Source of the DNA: Candidatus Heimdallarchaeota archaeon
GTDB taxonomy: Archaea > Asgardarchaeota > Heimdallarchaeia > JABLTI01
NCBI GenBank assembly: GCA_019894765.1
Contig: JAGXNT010000054.1
Coordinates: 120,678 to 184,677 of the forward strand
DNA length: 64,000 bases
Reading direction: 5' to 3'
The translations under genes and the position numbers were made by a program. Numbering within the stretch: the first letter of the stretch is position 1; every line of letters starts with the position of its first letter. Shown one piece after another: positions 26,601-34,580 of this stretch. The notes under the pieces are model-generated. The model worked only from the letters and a program-made list of their open reading frames with translations, was not told the DNA's origin and made no database searches.

Positions 26601-26716
26601 CGAATCCAAGTATGACTAGATTTTCATGAATTGGGGAAAGTTTCATATAGTGATATCTTGTCTTTATTCCTTTGACTAAATCACAAAACTAGGTGTTGAT
26701 TTGGAGGATAAATTAC

Positions 26717-27787
26717 TTGCATAAAAGACTATTAATTCCAGGACCTACAGAAGTTAAGTCTGATGTCCTGCAACAACAAGCAAAACCGCTTATTGGTCAT
26801 CGACCAAAGGAATTTACTGAACTTTATACAGGAATTATTGATAAACTACAAAAGTTCCACAAGACCAAACAGTGGGTTACTGTTCCAACTGCTTCCGGCA
26901 CATTATTTATGGATATGACAGCACGATCACTCGTTAAAGAAAAAGCATTATGTTGTGTAAACGGAGCTTTTTCAAAAAGATGTGCTGATACCATTAAAGC
27001 CTGTGGCAAGGAAATCGAAAAAATCGAAATTGAATGGGGTAAAGCAGTCAAACCTGAAATGATTCTTGAAAAATTGGATTCAGGAAACTTTGATACTCTT
27101 GCTCTCTGTCATAATGAAACAAGTACAGGTGTTAGAAATCCCATCTATGAAATTGGTAAAGCTGTAAAGAAAGAACACCCAGACATTATGTACGTTATTG
27201 ATTCTGTTTCTGCAATGGGTGGTGACAAGGTAATACCAGAAGAAATTCAGTGTGATTTGATTTATGCTTCTACACAAAAAGCATATGCGCTTCCACCCGG
27301 TCTTGCAATTGGATTTGTTTCTGATGCTGCACTCAAAAGATGCGAAGAAGTTCCAAACAGAGGAAATTATACAGATATAAAAGGACTCTACGATTATTAT
27401 ATGAAGAAACAACAGACACCAAGCACTCCTAATGTTTCTTTAATGTATGCGCTTTCCTATCAATTAGATAAAATGCTTGAAGAAACTTCTGAAGGCAGAC
27501 ATAAAAGACATGAAGAAATGGCAAAGTGGACCCAAGGATGGGCGAAAAAGCATTTCGAAATGTTTCCAGAACCAGGTTATGAATCAATCACAGTTTCAAC
27601 CATTAAGAATACCCAAGGAAAAAGTGTAGCTGATTTGAATAAAGAATTAGCGAAACGAGACTATATGATTTCAAATGGTTATGGTGATTTGAAAGAGAAA
27701 ACTTTCAGAATTGGTCACATGGGTGAATGGACAACAGACGATATCAAAGACGTTTGTGGTCACATAGAAGAAATATGGGAGCTGTAA
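26717..27787 (+). CDS. Class V aminotransferase (alanine/serine-glyoxylate or phosphoserine aminotransferase)
   Basis: A PLP-dependent fold-type I enzyme of 356 residues. It begins KRLLIPGPTEV, has IDSVSAMGGDK and the PLP-lysine segment YASTQKAYALPPG, and ends with the substrate-binding FRIGHMGEW. I chose TTG 26717, because GGAGGA at 26703-26708 is well spaced before it. The upstream TTG at 26693 adds eight atypical residues. It is followed 3 nt later by serA. Archaeal class V enzymes can serve as phosphoserine aminotransferase, so a biosynthetic serine role is the best guess, with serine-glyoxylate exchange as the alternative. Confidence 0.9.
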   Translation: MHKRLLIPGPTEVKSDVLQQQAKPLIGHRPKEFTELYTGIIDKLQKFHKTKQWVTVPTASGTLFMDMTARSLVKEKALCCVNGAFSKRCADTIKACGKEIEKIEIEWGKAVKPEMILEKLDSGNFDTLALCHNETSTGVRNPIYEIGKAVKKEHPDIMYVIDSVSAMGGDKVIPEEIQCDLIYASTQKAYALPPGLAIGFVSDAALKRCEEVPNRGNYTDIKGLYDYYMKKQQTPSTPNVSLMYALSYQLDKMLEETSEGRHKRHEEMAKWTQGWAKKHFEMFPEPGYESITVSTIKNTQGKSVADLNKELAKRDYMISNGYGDLKEKTFRIGHMGEWTTDDIKDVCGHIEEIWEL

Positions 27788-27790
27788 TAA

Positions 27791-28702
27791 TTGAAAGTAA
27801 TCATTTCTGATAAGTTAAGCAGTAAAGGTGTTGACTTACTTAAAGCAGAAGGTTATGAAGTCAATGAAGCATGGGATATTCCAAAGGAGGACCTTCCCAG
27901 CATTATTGGAGACTATGATGCTATTGTGATTCGCTCAGCAACCAAAGTTAAAGGTGATTTGTTAGAAGCAGCAAAAAAACTGAAGGTTGTAGGAAGAGCA
28001 GGTATTGGATTAGACAATGTAGACCTTAAGACATGTGAAGAACGAGGAATAATTGTACGAAATACACCAAATGCTACAACTGATACTGTTGCAGAATTAG
28101 CGCTAGCATTTATGTTTGCCTTAGCACGAAAGGTTGTCCAAGGAACAACAACATTACGAAAAGGCGAATGGGCTAAAAAACAACTAAGTGGATCAGAACT
28201 ATTAGGCAAAACACTTGGTATTGTAGGATGTGGACGCATTGGTTCAGCCTTAGCTCGTAAATGCGATGCTCTAGGTATGAATATCATTGGTTGTGACGTA
28301 GTTCACATAAGTGAAGCTTGTGTTGATCAATGCGAGATGCCGGAGGTATTCTCTCAAGCTGATTTCATTTCACTTCATCTTCCACTTTTACCTGAAACAA
28401 AACACATTATTAATGAGGAAGCAATTGCTAATATGAAGGACGGTGTTTTCATAATCAATTGCGCACGCGGTGGAACTATTGATGAGAACGCTCTTTATGA
28501 AGCAATAAAAAGTGGCAAAGTCGCTGGAGCAGCACTTGATGTTTGGGAGAAAGAACCAGTTGAATTGGAATCTTCCAAGAAATTACTTGAACTTGAACAA
28601 GTTATTGGCAGTCCTCATATTGGAGCTCAAACTGCAGAAGGTCAAGAACGAGCAGGAATACAAGTAGCTGAAGCAGTTATTGAAGAATTGAAAAAGCTTT
28701 AA
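27791..28702 (+). CDS. serA: D-3-phosphoglycerate dehydrogenase (short form)
   Basis: The 303-residue dehydrogenase has the Rossmann loop GIVGCGRIGSALARK, catalytic Arg (NCARGGTID), Glu (DVWEKEPVE) and His (SPHIGAQT). The C-terminal ACT regulatory domain of long SerA forms is absent, so serine feedback is not expected. The start is TTG 27791, 3 nt after the aminotransferase stop, implying tight coupling. With the aminotransferase it supplies the first two steps from 3-phosphoglycerate to phosphoserine. No phosphoserine phosphatase is visible nearby. Confidence 0.9.
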   Translation: MKVIISDKLSSKGVDLLKAEGYEVNEAWDIPKEDLPSIIGDYDAIVIRSATKVKGDLLEAAKKLKVVGRAGIGLDNVDLKTCEERGIIVRNTPNATTDTVAELALAFMFALARKVVQGTTTLRKGEWAKKQLSGSELLGKTLGIVGCGRIGSALARKCDALGMNIIGCDVVHISEACVDQCEMPEVFSQADFISLHLPLLPETKHIINEEAIANMKDGVFIINCARGGTIDENALYEAIKSGKVAGAALDVWEKEPVELESSKKLLELEQVIGSPHIGAQTAEGQERAGIQVAEAVIEELKKL

Positions 28703-28742
28703 AATACTTAATTCTAGAATTTCGTAGTGAAATTACTCTGGA

Positions 28743-28765
28743 GCTAAAGAAGAAATTTCTTTAGC
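28743..28765 (+). terminator. Hairpin after serA
   Basis: GCTAAAGAA (28743-28751) pairs with TTCTTTAGC (28757-28765) around a 5-nt loop, 41 nt past the serA stop and before the DUF1015 gene. It could end the serine operon or attenuate the next gene. Confidence 0.45.
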
Positions 28766-28803
28766 CCATTATCATTTTTCAAAAATGGACGTGTTAATGA
28801 TAG

Positions 28804-30084
28804 ATGGTAGAAATTAGACCCTTTAAAGGAATTAGATATACAAAAAAAGCAGGAAAATTGGAAGATCTTGTAGCTCAACCTTACGACAAAATTACTGAAG
28901 AAATGCAAGAAATGTATTATGCAAAATCAGATTATAATTACTGTCGATTAACTTTACCAATTGAAAAGAATCGCTATGAAATATCTAAACAAAGAGTTGA
29001 GAAATGGTTTAGTGAAGAAATTTTCAAACAAGATGAAGAACCAGGATTTTATGTTTACTACCAAGACTTTGAATTGTTTGGTAAGAAACACATTCGCAAA
29101 GGATTCTTTGCAGCTGTGAAACTCCATCATTTTGAAGAAGAAATAGTTCTTCCTCACGAATGGACTCACAAAGGACCAAAGATTGATCGCCTAAACATGT
29201 TAGTGGCCACACAGAAATTCCTTGAACAAGGATTCATGTTATACAATGACCCTGAGAAAGAAACAATCAAAATTTTTGATGAAGTTGCTAAAGAAGAACC
29301 AGTAATGGATGTTATTGATAGCTTAGGTGTACGCAATCGAGTTTGGAAGATTACAGATCAAAAATTAATAAAAACAATTCAAGATGTATTTGAAATTCCT
29401 CCCGGACAAATTGTTATTGCTGATGGACATCATAGATATGAAACAGCATGCGGTTATAGAGATGAACTGCGAAAAACAAGAAAGGATTGGTCAGAAGATG
29501 ATGCAGCGAACTTTAGAATGACTCTTCTTGTTGCAGTTCAAGATGAAGGTCTGACTATTTTACCCACTCATCGTGTTCTTGATAAGTATGAATTCGATGA
29601 CAAAGCATGGAAAGAACTTAAAGAAATCTTTGACGTCAAAGAAATCACAATTAATGACATTGAAGAATTCATGGATTCCCACAAACAACATGCTTTTACA
29701 ATTTACACTAAAGGTAAAGCTTATGGATTAACACTCAAAGATCCAAAAATTGTTGATAAATATGTCAAGGAAGAACATGCTGATAGCTATAAAATGCTTG
29801 ATGTTGTTATTGTCCGAGAAGTATTATTTAATGGTATTTTGAAGACTGAGAACCTAAAGATTGATGAAGATATTTTCTATATTCGATGGATTAAAGATGC
29901 ATTAGCTAAAGTTGATGATGGAAAAGCAACCATTGCAGTTATTATGAATTCCACAAAAGCAGCTCAGGTTCTAGATGCATCAAAGAAGGGTGAACGTATG
30001 CCACAGAAATCAACTGATTTCTATCCAAAGATGATCTCAGGATTAGTTATGGAAGATATCTCTGATGGAGAAAAGCTGCTGTAA
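28804..30084 (+). CDS. DUF1015-family protein linked to serine metabolism
   Basis: The 426-residue protein starts with IRPFKGIRYT and LVAQPYDKI and carries the family signature IVIADGHHRYETA near residue 205, typical of DUF1015. The DGHHR motif recalls the ParB/Srx-type catalytic loop also used by SerK-type serine kinases. Its position just after an aminotransferase and serA, a pairing I recall from other microbes, supports a step in serine metabolism. A phosphoserine-related kinase or phosphatase activity is an inference only. It is separated from serA by 101 nt with a hairpin. Confidence 0.85.
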   Translation: MVEIRPFKGIRYTKKAGKLEDLVAQPYDKITEEMQEMYYAKSDYNYCRLTLPIEKNRYEISKQRVEKWFSEEIFKQDEEPGFYVYYQDFELFGKKHIRKGFFAAVKLHHFEEEIVLPHEWTHKGPKIDRLNMLVATQKFLEQGFMLYNDPEKETIKIFDEVAKEEPVMDVIDSLGVRNRVWKITDQKLIKTIQDVFEIPPGQIVIADGHHRYETACGYRDELRKTRKDWSEDDAANFRMTLLVAVQDEGLTILPTHRVLDKYEFDDKAWKELKEIFDVKEITINDIEEFMDSHKQHAFTIYTKGKAYGLTLKDPKIVDKYVKEEHADSYKMLDVVIVREVLFNGILKTENLKIDEDIFYIRWIKDALAKVDDGKATIAVIMNSTKAAQVLDASKKGERMPQKSTDFYPKMISGLVMEDISDGEKLL

Positions 30085-30117
30085 GACTACGGCGGTTATT
30101 ATTCTTTCTTAAACAAA

Positions 30118-30130
30118 CTCTTATATACTT
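30118..30130 (+). promoter_or_regulatory. TATA-box-like promoter of the eL38 gene
   Basis: CTCTTATATACTT lies about 55-65 nt upstream of the eL38 ATG, in the 98-nt gap after the DUF1015 gene. Initiation near 30150 would give a leader of about 30 nt. Confidence 0.45.
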
Positions 30131-30182
30131 ATGAATATCGAGAAACGATTAGAAATAACAGAAACTGAATGATGTGAAAAGC

Positions 30183-30377
30183 ATGCCCCATGAAATTAAA
30201 GATTTATCAAAACTAGATGCGATCATTGCTCAATCAACAGAATGCAGAGTAAAAAGAATTGGTGACATGGTAAAAATGAAATTCAGAACCAAAAAGAAAC
30301 TCTATACAATAAAAGTTTCTGTAAGTGAAGCCGAAGCTATTCGTGCTAGAATTTCAGTTCCAATTGTCGATTTCTAA
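30183..30377 (+). CDS. rpl38e: Ribosomal protein eL38
   Basis: The 64-residue basic protein matches eL38 along its whole length: MPHEIKDLSKL, ECRVKRIGDMVKMKF, KKKLYTIKV and a C-terminal acidic-hydrophobic end. It is a small 50S-subunit surface protein found in eukaryotes and in some archaeal lineages but not in most Euryarchaeota. I chose ATG 30183, which gives the conserved Met-Pro start. A GTG at 30174 would add three residues. It is monocistronic and convergent with pyrI. Confidence 0.85.
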   Translation: MPHEIKDLSKLDAIIAQSTECRVKRIGDMVKMKFRTKKKLYTIKVSVSEAEAIRARISVPIVDF

Positions 30378-30398
30378 ATAAATCAAAAAAAGTAGAGT

Positions 30399-30417
30399 TA
30401 TTCCCTAAAAGGGAATA
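30399..30417. terminator. Bidirectional hairpin between eL38 and pyrI
   Basis: TATTCCCT (30399-30406) pairs with AGGGAATA (30410-30417) around AAA, followed by CTATTATTTCT. It lies in the 55-nt gap between two convergent genes. Confidence 0.55.
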
Positions 30418-30432
30418 CTATTATTTCTAATT

Positions 30433-30939
30433 CTAATGAGTTAAACCTTGGAATTTTGTTAGTTGTTTAATTACATCATCAAGATCCATATCTATGTTGC
30501 AATACTTGCATCGGATTTTTAGTGGTTCAATGCTCTTGACATAATAGGTTTGTTTTTGTGGCTCTCGAGCATTTGTTATACACTTTGGATTGATACATTT
30601 TGGAAATCCACTCACAACATTCGGTAATTCAACATCAAATTTATTTACAACTTTGAAATCCTTTATTTCATTTATCGTGGCTTTAGGACTAATAAGTGCA
30701 ATTTGATTGATCTCACTTCTCTCAAGAAACCTATCTTCTATTTTCACTATGTCTTTTTTCTCTTGCCTTTTGCTTGGAACATTCATCGATAGAGTTGCCA
30801 CTGTTCCTTCAAAACCAGTAATTCCTAACATCTCAAGAACTATTAATGCAGTTCCTGCTTTGACATGATCAATTACTGTTCCTTCTTTAATCTTAGATAC
30901 TTTTAATTCAGAGTCAGAAACTTCTTTTGACACTTTCAT
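30433..30939 (-). CDS. pyrI: Aspartate carbamoyltransferase regulatory chain
   Basis: The 168-residue regulatory subunit has an N-terminal allosteric domain (VSKIKEGTVIDHVKAGTAL) and a C-terminal zinc domain with four cysteines in CINPKC and CKYC. It binds nucleotide effectors and links catalytic trimers of PyrB. It follows pyrB by 31 nt, the usual archaeal pyrBI order. The first ten residues before LKVSKI are longer than in many relatives, so an internal start is possible but no better start codon is visible. Confidence 0.95.
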   Translation of the reverse strand: MKVSKEVSDSELKVSKIKEGTVIDHVKAGTALIVLEMLGITGFEGTVATLSMNVPSKRQEKKDIVKIEDRFLERSEINQIALISPKATINEIKDFKVVNKFDVELPNVVSGFPKCINPKCITNAREPQKQTYYVKSIEPLKIRCKYCNIDMDLDDVIKQLTKFQGLTH

Positions 30940-30970
30940 TCAATCCTTTCATTTGTTTTCATCTTGAAAC

Positions 30971-31906
30971 TCACACTTTTCCTCCTAGTATGAGATTTAG
31001 TAAAGCCATTCTGACAATTACTCCATTAAACATTTGTCTGAAGTAAACAGCATGGACTGTGTCATCAACATCATAAGCAATTTCGTTTATTCGAGGTAAT
31101 GGATGGAGAATTGGGATTGGTCCTTTAGTCTGCTTTAGTAATTTTTTGTTCAGAACATAAGCATCTTTGACTTTCGCATATTCTGCTTCTTGTGCGAATC
31201 GTTCTTTCTGGATTCTTGTCATATAAATAGCGTCAGCAGTTGGTATAACATCCATCAAGGATTCCACTTCAGTAAATTCGTTTCCAGCTTCTCGCAAGTC
31301 AGATTTAATTTCCTCTCCAATTTTGAGGGATGGTGGGGAGACAAAATCTATTTTGATTTTTTTGAATTTCGACAAGGTATAAGCTAAAGAATGAACTGTT
31401 CGTCCGTATTTGAGATCACCAACCATAGCAATTCTTTTTCCTTCGACTACTTTAAGCTCTTTTTTGAGAGTATACAGATCAAGTAAAGCTTGAGTTGGAT
31501 GTTCTTCTGCACCACTTCCACCATTGATTATTGGTACACTTGAGAATTCAGCAGCAAGTCTTGCAGACCCTTCCATCGGATGTCTTATAGCTATTATATC
31601 ACAATAATTTGCAATCGTTCTTATAGTATCTGAGAGACTTTCATCTTTTGCAGCCGAGGATGATTTCGGATCTGACACTGTGATAACTGCCCCCCCGAGA
31701 CGATGCATAGCTGCTTCAAAACTCAATCTTGTTCTTGTGCTTGGCTCAAGAAATAATGCAGCCATAATTTTTCCTTCTAGAGGTCGTTTTCCAGAATTAA
31801 CAATTGACTCCATTCTTTCTGCTTCTTCTAAAATAGTATCTAGGTCTTCTTTAGTAAGATCTCTAATAGATACTATACTCTTCCCAAGAAATGATTTTTT
31901 AGACAT
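30971..31906 (-). CDS. pyrB: Aspartate carbamoyltransferase catalytic chain
   Basis: The 311-residue catalytic subunit makes N-carbamoyl-L-aspartate, the committed step of pyrimidine synthesis. Visible are the carbamoyl-phosphate loop EPSTRTRLSFE, the Ser/Lys loop region SSSAAKDESL, EEHPTQALLDLYT and the C-terminal HPLPRINEI. The length is standard. It is first in the pyrBI operon. Confidence 0.96.
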   Translation of the reverse strand: MSKKSFLGKSIVSIRDLTKEDLDTILEEAERMESIVNSGKRPLEGKIMAALFLEPSTRTRLSFEAAMHRLGGAVITVSDPKSSSAAKDESLSDTIRTIANYCDIIAIRHPMEGSARLAAEFSSVPIINGGSGAEEHPTQALLDLYTLKKELKVVEGKRIAMVGDLKYGRTVHSLAYTLSKFKKIKIDFVSPPSLKIGEEIKSDLREAGNEFTEVESLMDVIPTADAIYMTRIQKERFAQEAEYAKVKDAYVLNKKLLKQTKGPIPILHPLPRINEIAYDVDDTVHAVYFRQMFNGVIVRMALLNLILGGKV

Positions 31907-32025
31907 CTTGTGTTCAAGACTAATTTCAGTTTCTCTTTGCTAAAAAATCTTATCTATCAGAATTAAGGAATACAAAAGAAAAAACCCAGAAATCACTCAT
32001 ATTTTCGAAAAAGAAAGAAATATTG

Positions 32026-32045
32026 CCCACAGAGTTAGCTGTGGG
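32026..32045 (-). terminator. Hairpin after the EMC3-like gene
   Basis: CCCACAG (32026-32032) pairs with CTGTGGG (32039-32045) around a 6-nt loop, 5 nt past the stop on the minus strand, followed by a T-rich run. The GC-rich stem stands out from the AT-rich background. Confidence 0.6.
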
Positions 32046-32050
32046 AAGAA

Positions 32051-32650
32051 CTAAGTAACTCCCGTCAGAGACGGAGCACCCGTACTTTGCGGTGAGGCGC
32101 CCATGAATCTCCGGACGTAATTTCCAAATCCAACTGAGGTCAGGAAGTACCATCCTGTGAAACCCATCCATGTTAGGTTCCCAAAATACTTGAGATTCTG
32201 AATTATGATCCAAATTTCTGGAAATCTAAAGGGCATCCAAGCTATTGGTATGTTTATGAAAGCGGTTCGCATCAGGAAGAATATCATTGTAATTGGAACA
32301 AACCAAACCAACATTGGTTTCATTTGTTGTATCATCATTTCACTTTGGATTTTCTTTATGTACTCTTCTCTTCGCTGAACTTTTTGCCAGAGCTTCTTAT
32401 CAGCGGAATCCATTGCTTTCTTTTTGTTATCATTATGAACCTTGATTTCTTTCTGATGTCTACTAATTTTCTCTACATCAATCAGAGCTTTCGTCAGTAA
32501 ACTCATCAGTACTGCTATCAAGATATTGAATAAAATTATGAAATAAGTTGCTCCCGGAATATTTAGAACACCTATTGAGTTGAAGATTTGTGAAAACCAT
32601 TCTCCTATAGGATTTAACCAGCTTAACCAGCCCAAAGTTTTGATCTCCAA
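32051..32650 (-). CDS. EMC3/TMCO1-type (DUF106) membrane insertase of the Oxa1/YidC superfamily
   Basis: The 199-residue membrane protein has three hydrophobic segments (about 33-57, 108-128 and 158-175). A basic coiled-coil hairpin lies between the first two (about 65-107, EKISRHQKEIKVHNDNKK, EYIKKIQSEMM), followed by MKPMLVWFVP. This is the archaeal DUF106 layout, related to eukaryotic EMC3, TMCO1 and GET1, which insert membrane helices. The C-terminal tail (ASPQSTGAPSLTG) is low complexity. SecY and L-protein genes are not adjacent. A link to Get3 in this genome is an inference. Confidence 0.9.
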   Translation of the reverse strand: MEIKTLGWLSWLNPIGEWFSQIFNSIGVLNIPGATYFIILFNILIAVLMSLLTKALIDVEKISRHQKEIKVHNDNKKKAMDSADKKLWQKVQRREEYIKKIQSEMMIQQMKPMLVWFVPITMIFFLMRTAFINIPIAWMPFRFPEIWIIIQNLKYFGNLTWMGFTGWYFLTSVGFGNYVRRFMGASPQSTGAPSLTGVT

Positions 32651-32866
32651 TTATGCTTTATCTCTTATTGATTAGATGGCGTATTTAACCTAATAAAAGA
32701 TTTCTTATTGATTAATAAATTAATTCCATTAATGAAATTTAGCCTTTATTCTCAGCTTCTGTTTTCGAGGAGAAGGTAAAACTTAAATCTCCATTATAAA
32801 CACAACAATTAAAAGCGAAAGATAATCCGCTTATCATAATAAATAGAAAATGGATCAGTGAGATCA

Positions 32867-33142
32867 ATGAAACCAAGTGAACGCTTTGCAAAAAAAGTTT
32901 GGCGTAAACCACCAAAGAACAAATCAAAAGGTCACAAGATGCCAAATAAATCTGGAAAAGGCAAATGTGCAATTTGCAAACTACCCATGACCAGTTCTAA
33001 AAGTAAACTAGCAAGAAGAAATTTCAGTCCCGCAAAGAGTAGCACAAGAGCTAATCGTCCTTATGGTGGATATATCTGCACAAAGTGCTTAAAAGTTCAG
33101 GTTATTGAACAAACTAGAGCAATTGCAGCTTCAGAGAAATAA
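32867..33142 (+). CDS. rpl34e: Ribosomal protein eL34
   Basis: The 91-residue basic zinc-ribbon protein of the 50S subunit has CAICKLPM and RPYGGYICTKCL, giving the four cysteines of the ribbon, with the basic N-terminus MKPSERF. I chose ATG 32867, because MKPS is the family start. GTG 32858 lies three codons earlier. A TTATAAAC element about 75 nt upstream may be its promoter. It diverges from the EMC3-like gene. Confidence 0.93.
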   Translation: MKPSERFAKKVWRKPPKNKSKGHKMPNKSGKGKCAICKLPMTSSKSKLARRNFSPAKSSTRANRPYGGYICTKCLKVQVIEQTRAIAASEK

Positions 33143-33222
33143 TGCAATTATTTGCTTTTCTCTAAATTTTAATTTCTTTTCTTTCTCTTTAAGTAATTAG
33201 AGAATGTAACTAGGTGTTAAAT

Positions 33223-33606
33223 ATGGAAATTGACATTCCTCAAAAAATCGAAAAAATTGAGAATTATCTTGTTGAAGAAAAACATATCGCTGATTTTCTT
33301 GGAAGTGGTACTGTGGCAGTATTATCCACTCCTTCTATGATTTTGATGATGGAACATACTGCTATGATTGGTGCTCATGAATTTCTTCCAGAAGGGTGGA
33401 TTACAGTCGGAACACGAGTTGATATTAGTCACCTACGAGCTTCAAAACAAGGTGCGGAAATAAAAGTAATTGCCAAGTTGAAGAAAGTTGAGGGAAAACA
33501 TCTTACATTTGAAGTAAGTGCTTTTGATGGTGATCACAAAATAGGTGAAGGTATTCACGAAAGACACATCGTCAACAAAGAGAAATTTATAGCTAAAATA
33601 CAATAA
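33223..33606 (+). CDS. Hotdog-fold thioesterase (FlK-like)
   Basis: The 127-residue single hotdog domain carries STPSMILMMEHT, GWITVGTRVDISHL and IGEGIHERHIV, the pattern of the fluoroacetyl-CoA thioesterase-like family. Thr36, Glu44 and His70 reproduce the 8- and 26-residue spacing of the FlK triad Thr42/Glu50/His76. It likely hydrolyses a short acyl-CoA. True fluoroacetyl specificity is not implied. I chose ATG 33223, because TAGGTG at 33211-33216 acts as ribosome binding site; GTG 33214 is an alternative. It is convergent with the pilus operon. Confidence 0.88.
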   Translation: MEIDIPQKIEKIENYLVEEKHIADFLGSGTVAVLSTPSMILMMEHTAMIGAHEFLPEGWITVGTRVDISHLRASKQGAEIKVIAKLKKVEGKHLTFEVSAFDGDHKIGEGIHERHIVNKEKFIAKIQ

Positions 33607-33617
33607 GAAAAAAATAG

Positions 33618-33637
33618 AAAGGTAAATATTTACCTTT
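33618..33637. terminator. 20-bp perfect palindrome between convergent genes
   Basis: AAAGGTAAATATTTACCTTT is a perfect palindrome located between the thioesterase stop (33606) and the FlaJ-like stop (33637). It forms a hairpin on either transcript and is probably a bidirectional terminator. Confidence 0.6.
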
Positions 33638-34512
33638 TATTCTGTTGGTTGCATACCATCAATTAAAACAATAATAACTGTCATTCCTACTGGAATCAAA
33701 ACATAAGTCAGAAGTGTCATTAATACTGTTCCTTGATTGGACGCACTTGTAGCCATAATTGCTAAAACTGCTAGCATAATTACAAAGAAGATAGGAGCGA
33801 CGACTCCAATAACTAAGAATAATTCGGCGACAACACCTAAACCTTCAATGAACTCTTTCTCTTCTCTGATTTTATCTCGCATTAAAGTTTTTGTTTCATT
33901 TGTTAGATAAGCGGTCATATCTCCACCAGAAGTTACGACTGATATTAAACCTTCTAAGAAGGCTGAATAAACTTTCGAGGGAGAGTTTGCTGCAGCATAT
34001 TCCAAGGCAGTTAGTAAATCATAGCCAAGGATCTCAATATTTCGAGTTATTTGTTCTGCTTCTTTGGCGATCTCTAATCGAATGTTTTCATTAGCAAGAG
34101 CGAGAAAAGCTTTATCAGGAGCTACTCCAGCAGAGGCCATTGCAGCGAGGAATGAACTTGCTGTTGGAAGATTCGATTCCAAAGCTCTTTTTCGATTATT
34201 TGAAACATAGCTTGGATAAATATAGAACCCAAGCATAACAACTATTGGGACCAATATACCAACAATAATAGCTCCTAGCCAGACATTAGTATTGAATTCG
34301 CCATTAATAGCATAAAAGATACCAATTCCAGCAGGAAATCCAACAAATATCGAAATAAAAGTAGTCAGAAAAGCTGTTGAAAGGTACATACGTAAACTGA
34401 TATCCATACCAGCTTTACGTAATGTCAGTCCTAGTTCACTAAAACGCGGTAATATTCGTTCCATGTATTTACCAAATCGCGTATATGCGATACGTCTAAA
34501 GCCTTTGCTCAT
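33637..34512 (-). CDS. Type IV pilus/archaellum-type membrane platform protein (TadC/FlaJ family)
   Basis: The 291-residue integral membrane protein has a T2SS-F domain (about 105-220, with ASAGVAPDKAFLALA and SGGDMTAYL), flanked by two hydrophobic segments on each side, matching archaeal FlaJ/TadC halves. It is the inner-membrane platform for pilus assembly. It follows the secretion ATPase by 68 nt in the same operon. Many archaeal homologues carry two F domains; only one is present here. Confidence 0.9.
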   Translation of the reverse strand: MSKGFRRIAYTRFGKYMERILPRFSELGLTLRKAGMDISLRMYLSTAFLTTFISIFVGFPAGIGIFYAINGEFNTNVWLGAIIVGILVPIVVMLGFYIYPSYVSNNRKRALESNLPTASSFLAAMASAGVAPDKAFLALANENIRLEIAKEAEQITRNIEILGYDLLTALEYAAANSPSKVYSAFLEGLISVVTSGGDMTAYLTNETKTLMRDKIREEKEFIEGLGVVAELFLVIGVVAPIFFVIMLAVLAIMATSASNQGTVLMTLLTYVLIPVGMTVIIVLIDGMQPTE

Positions 34513-34580
34513 CGTGACTTCCTTCTTCTTATTTCATAGGATTAAGGGATTTTAAACTTTGGTGCTTTTGCAAATTTGCC

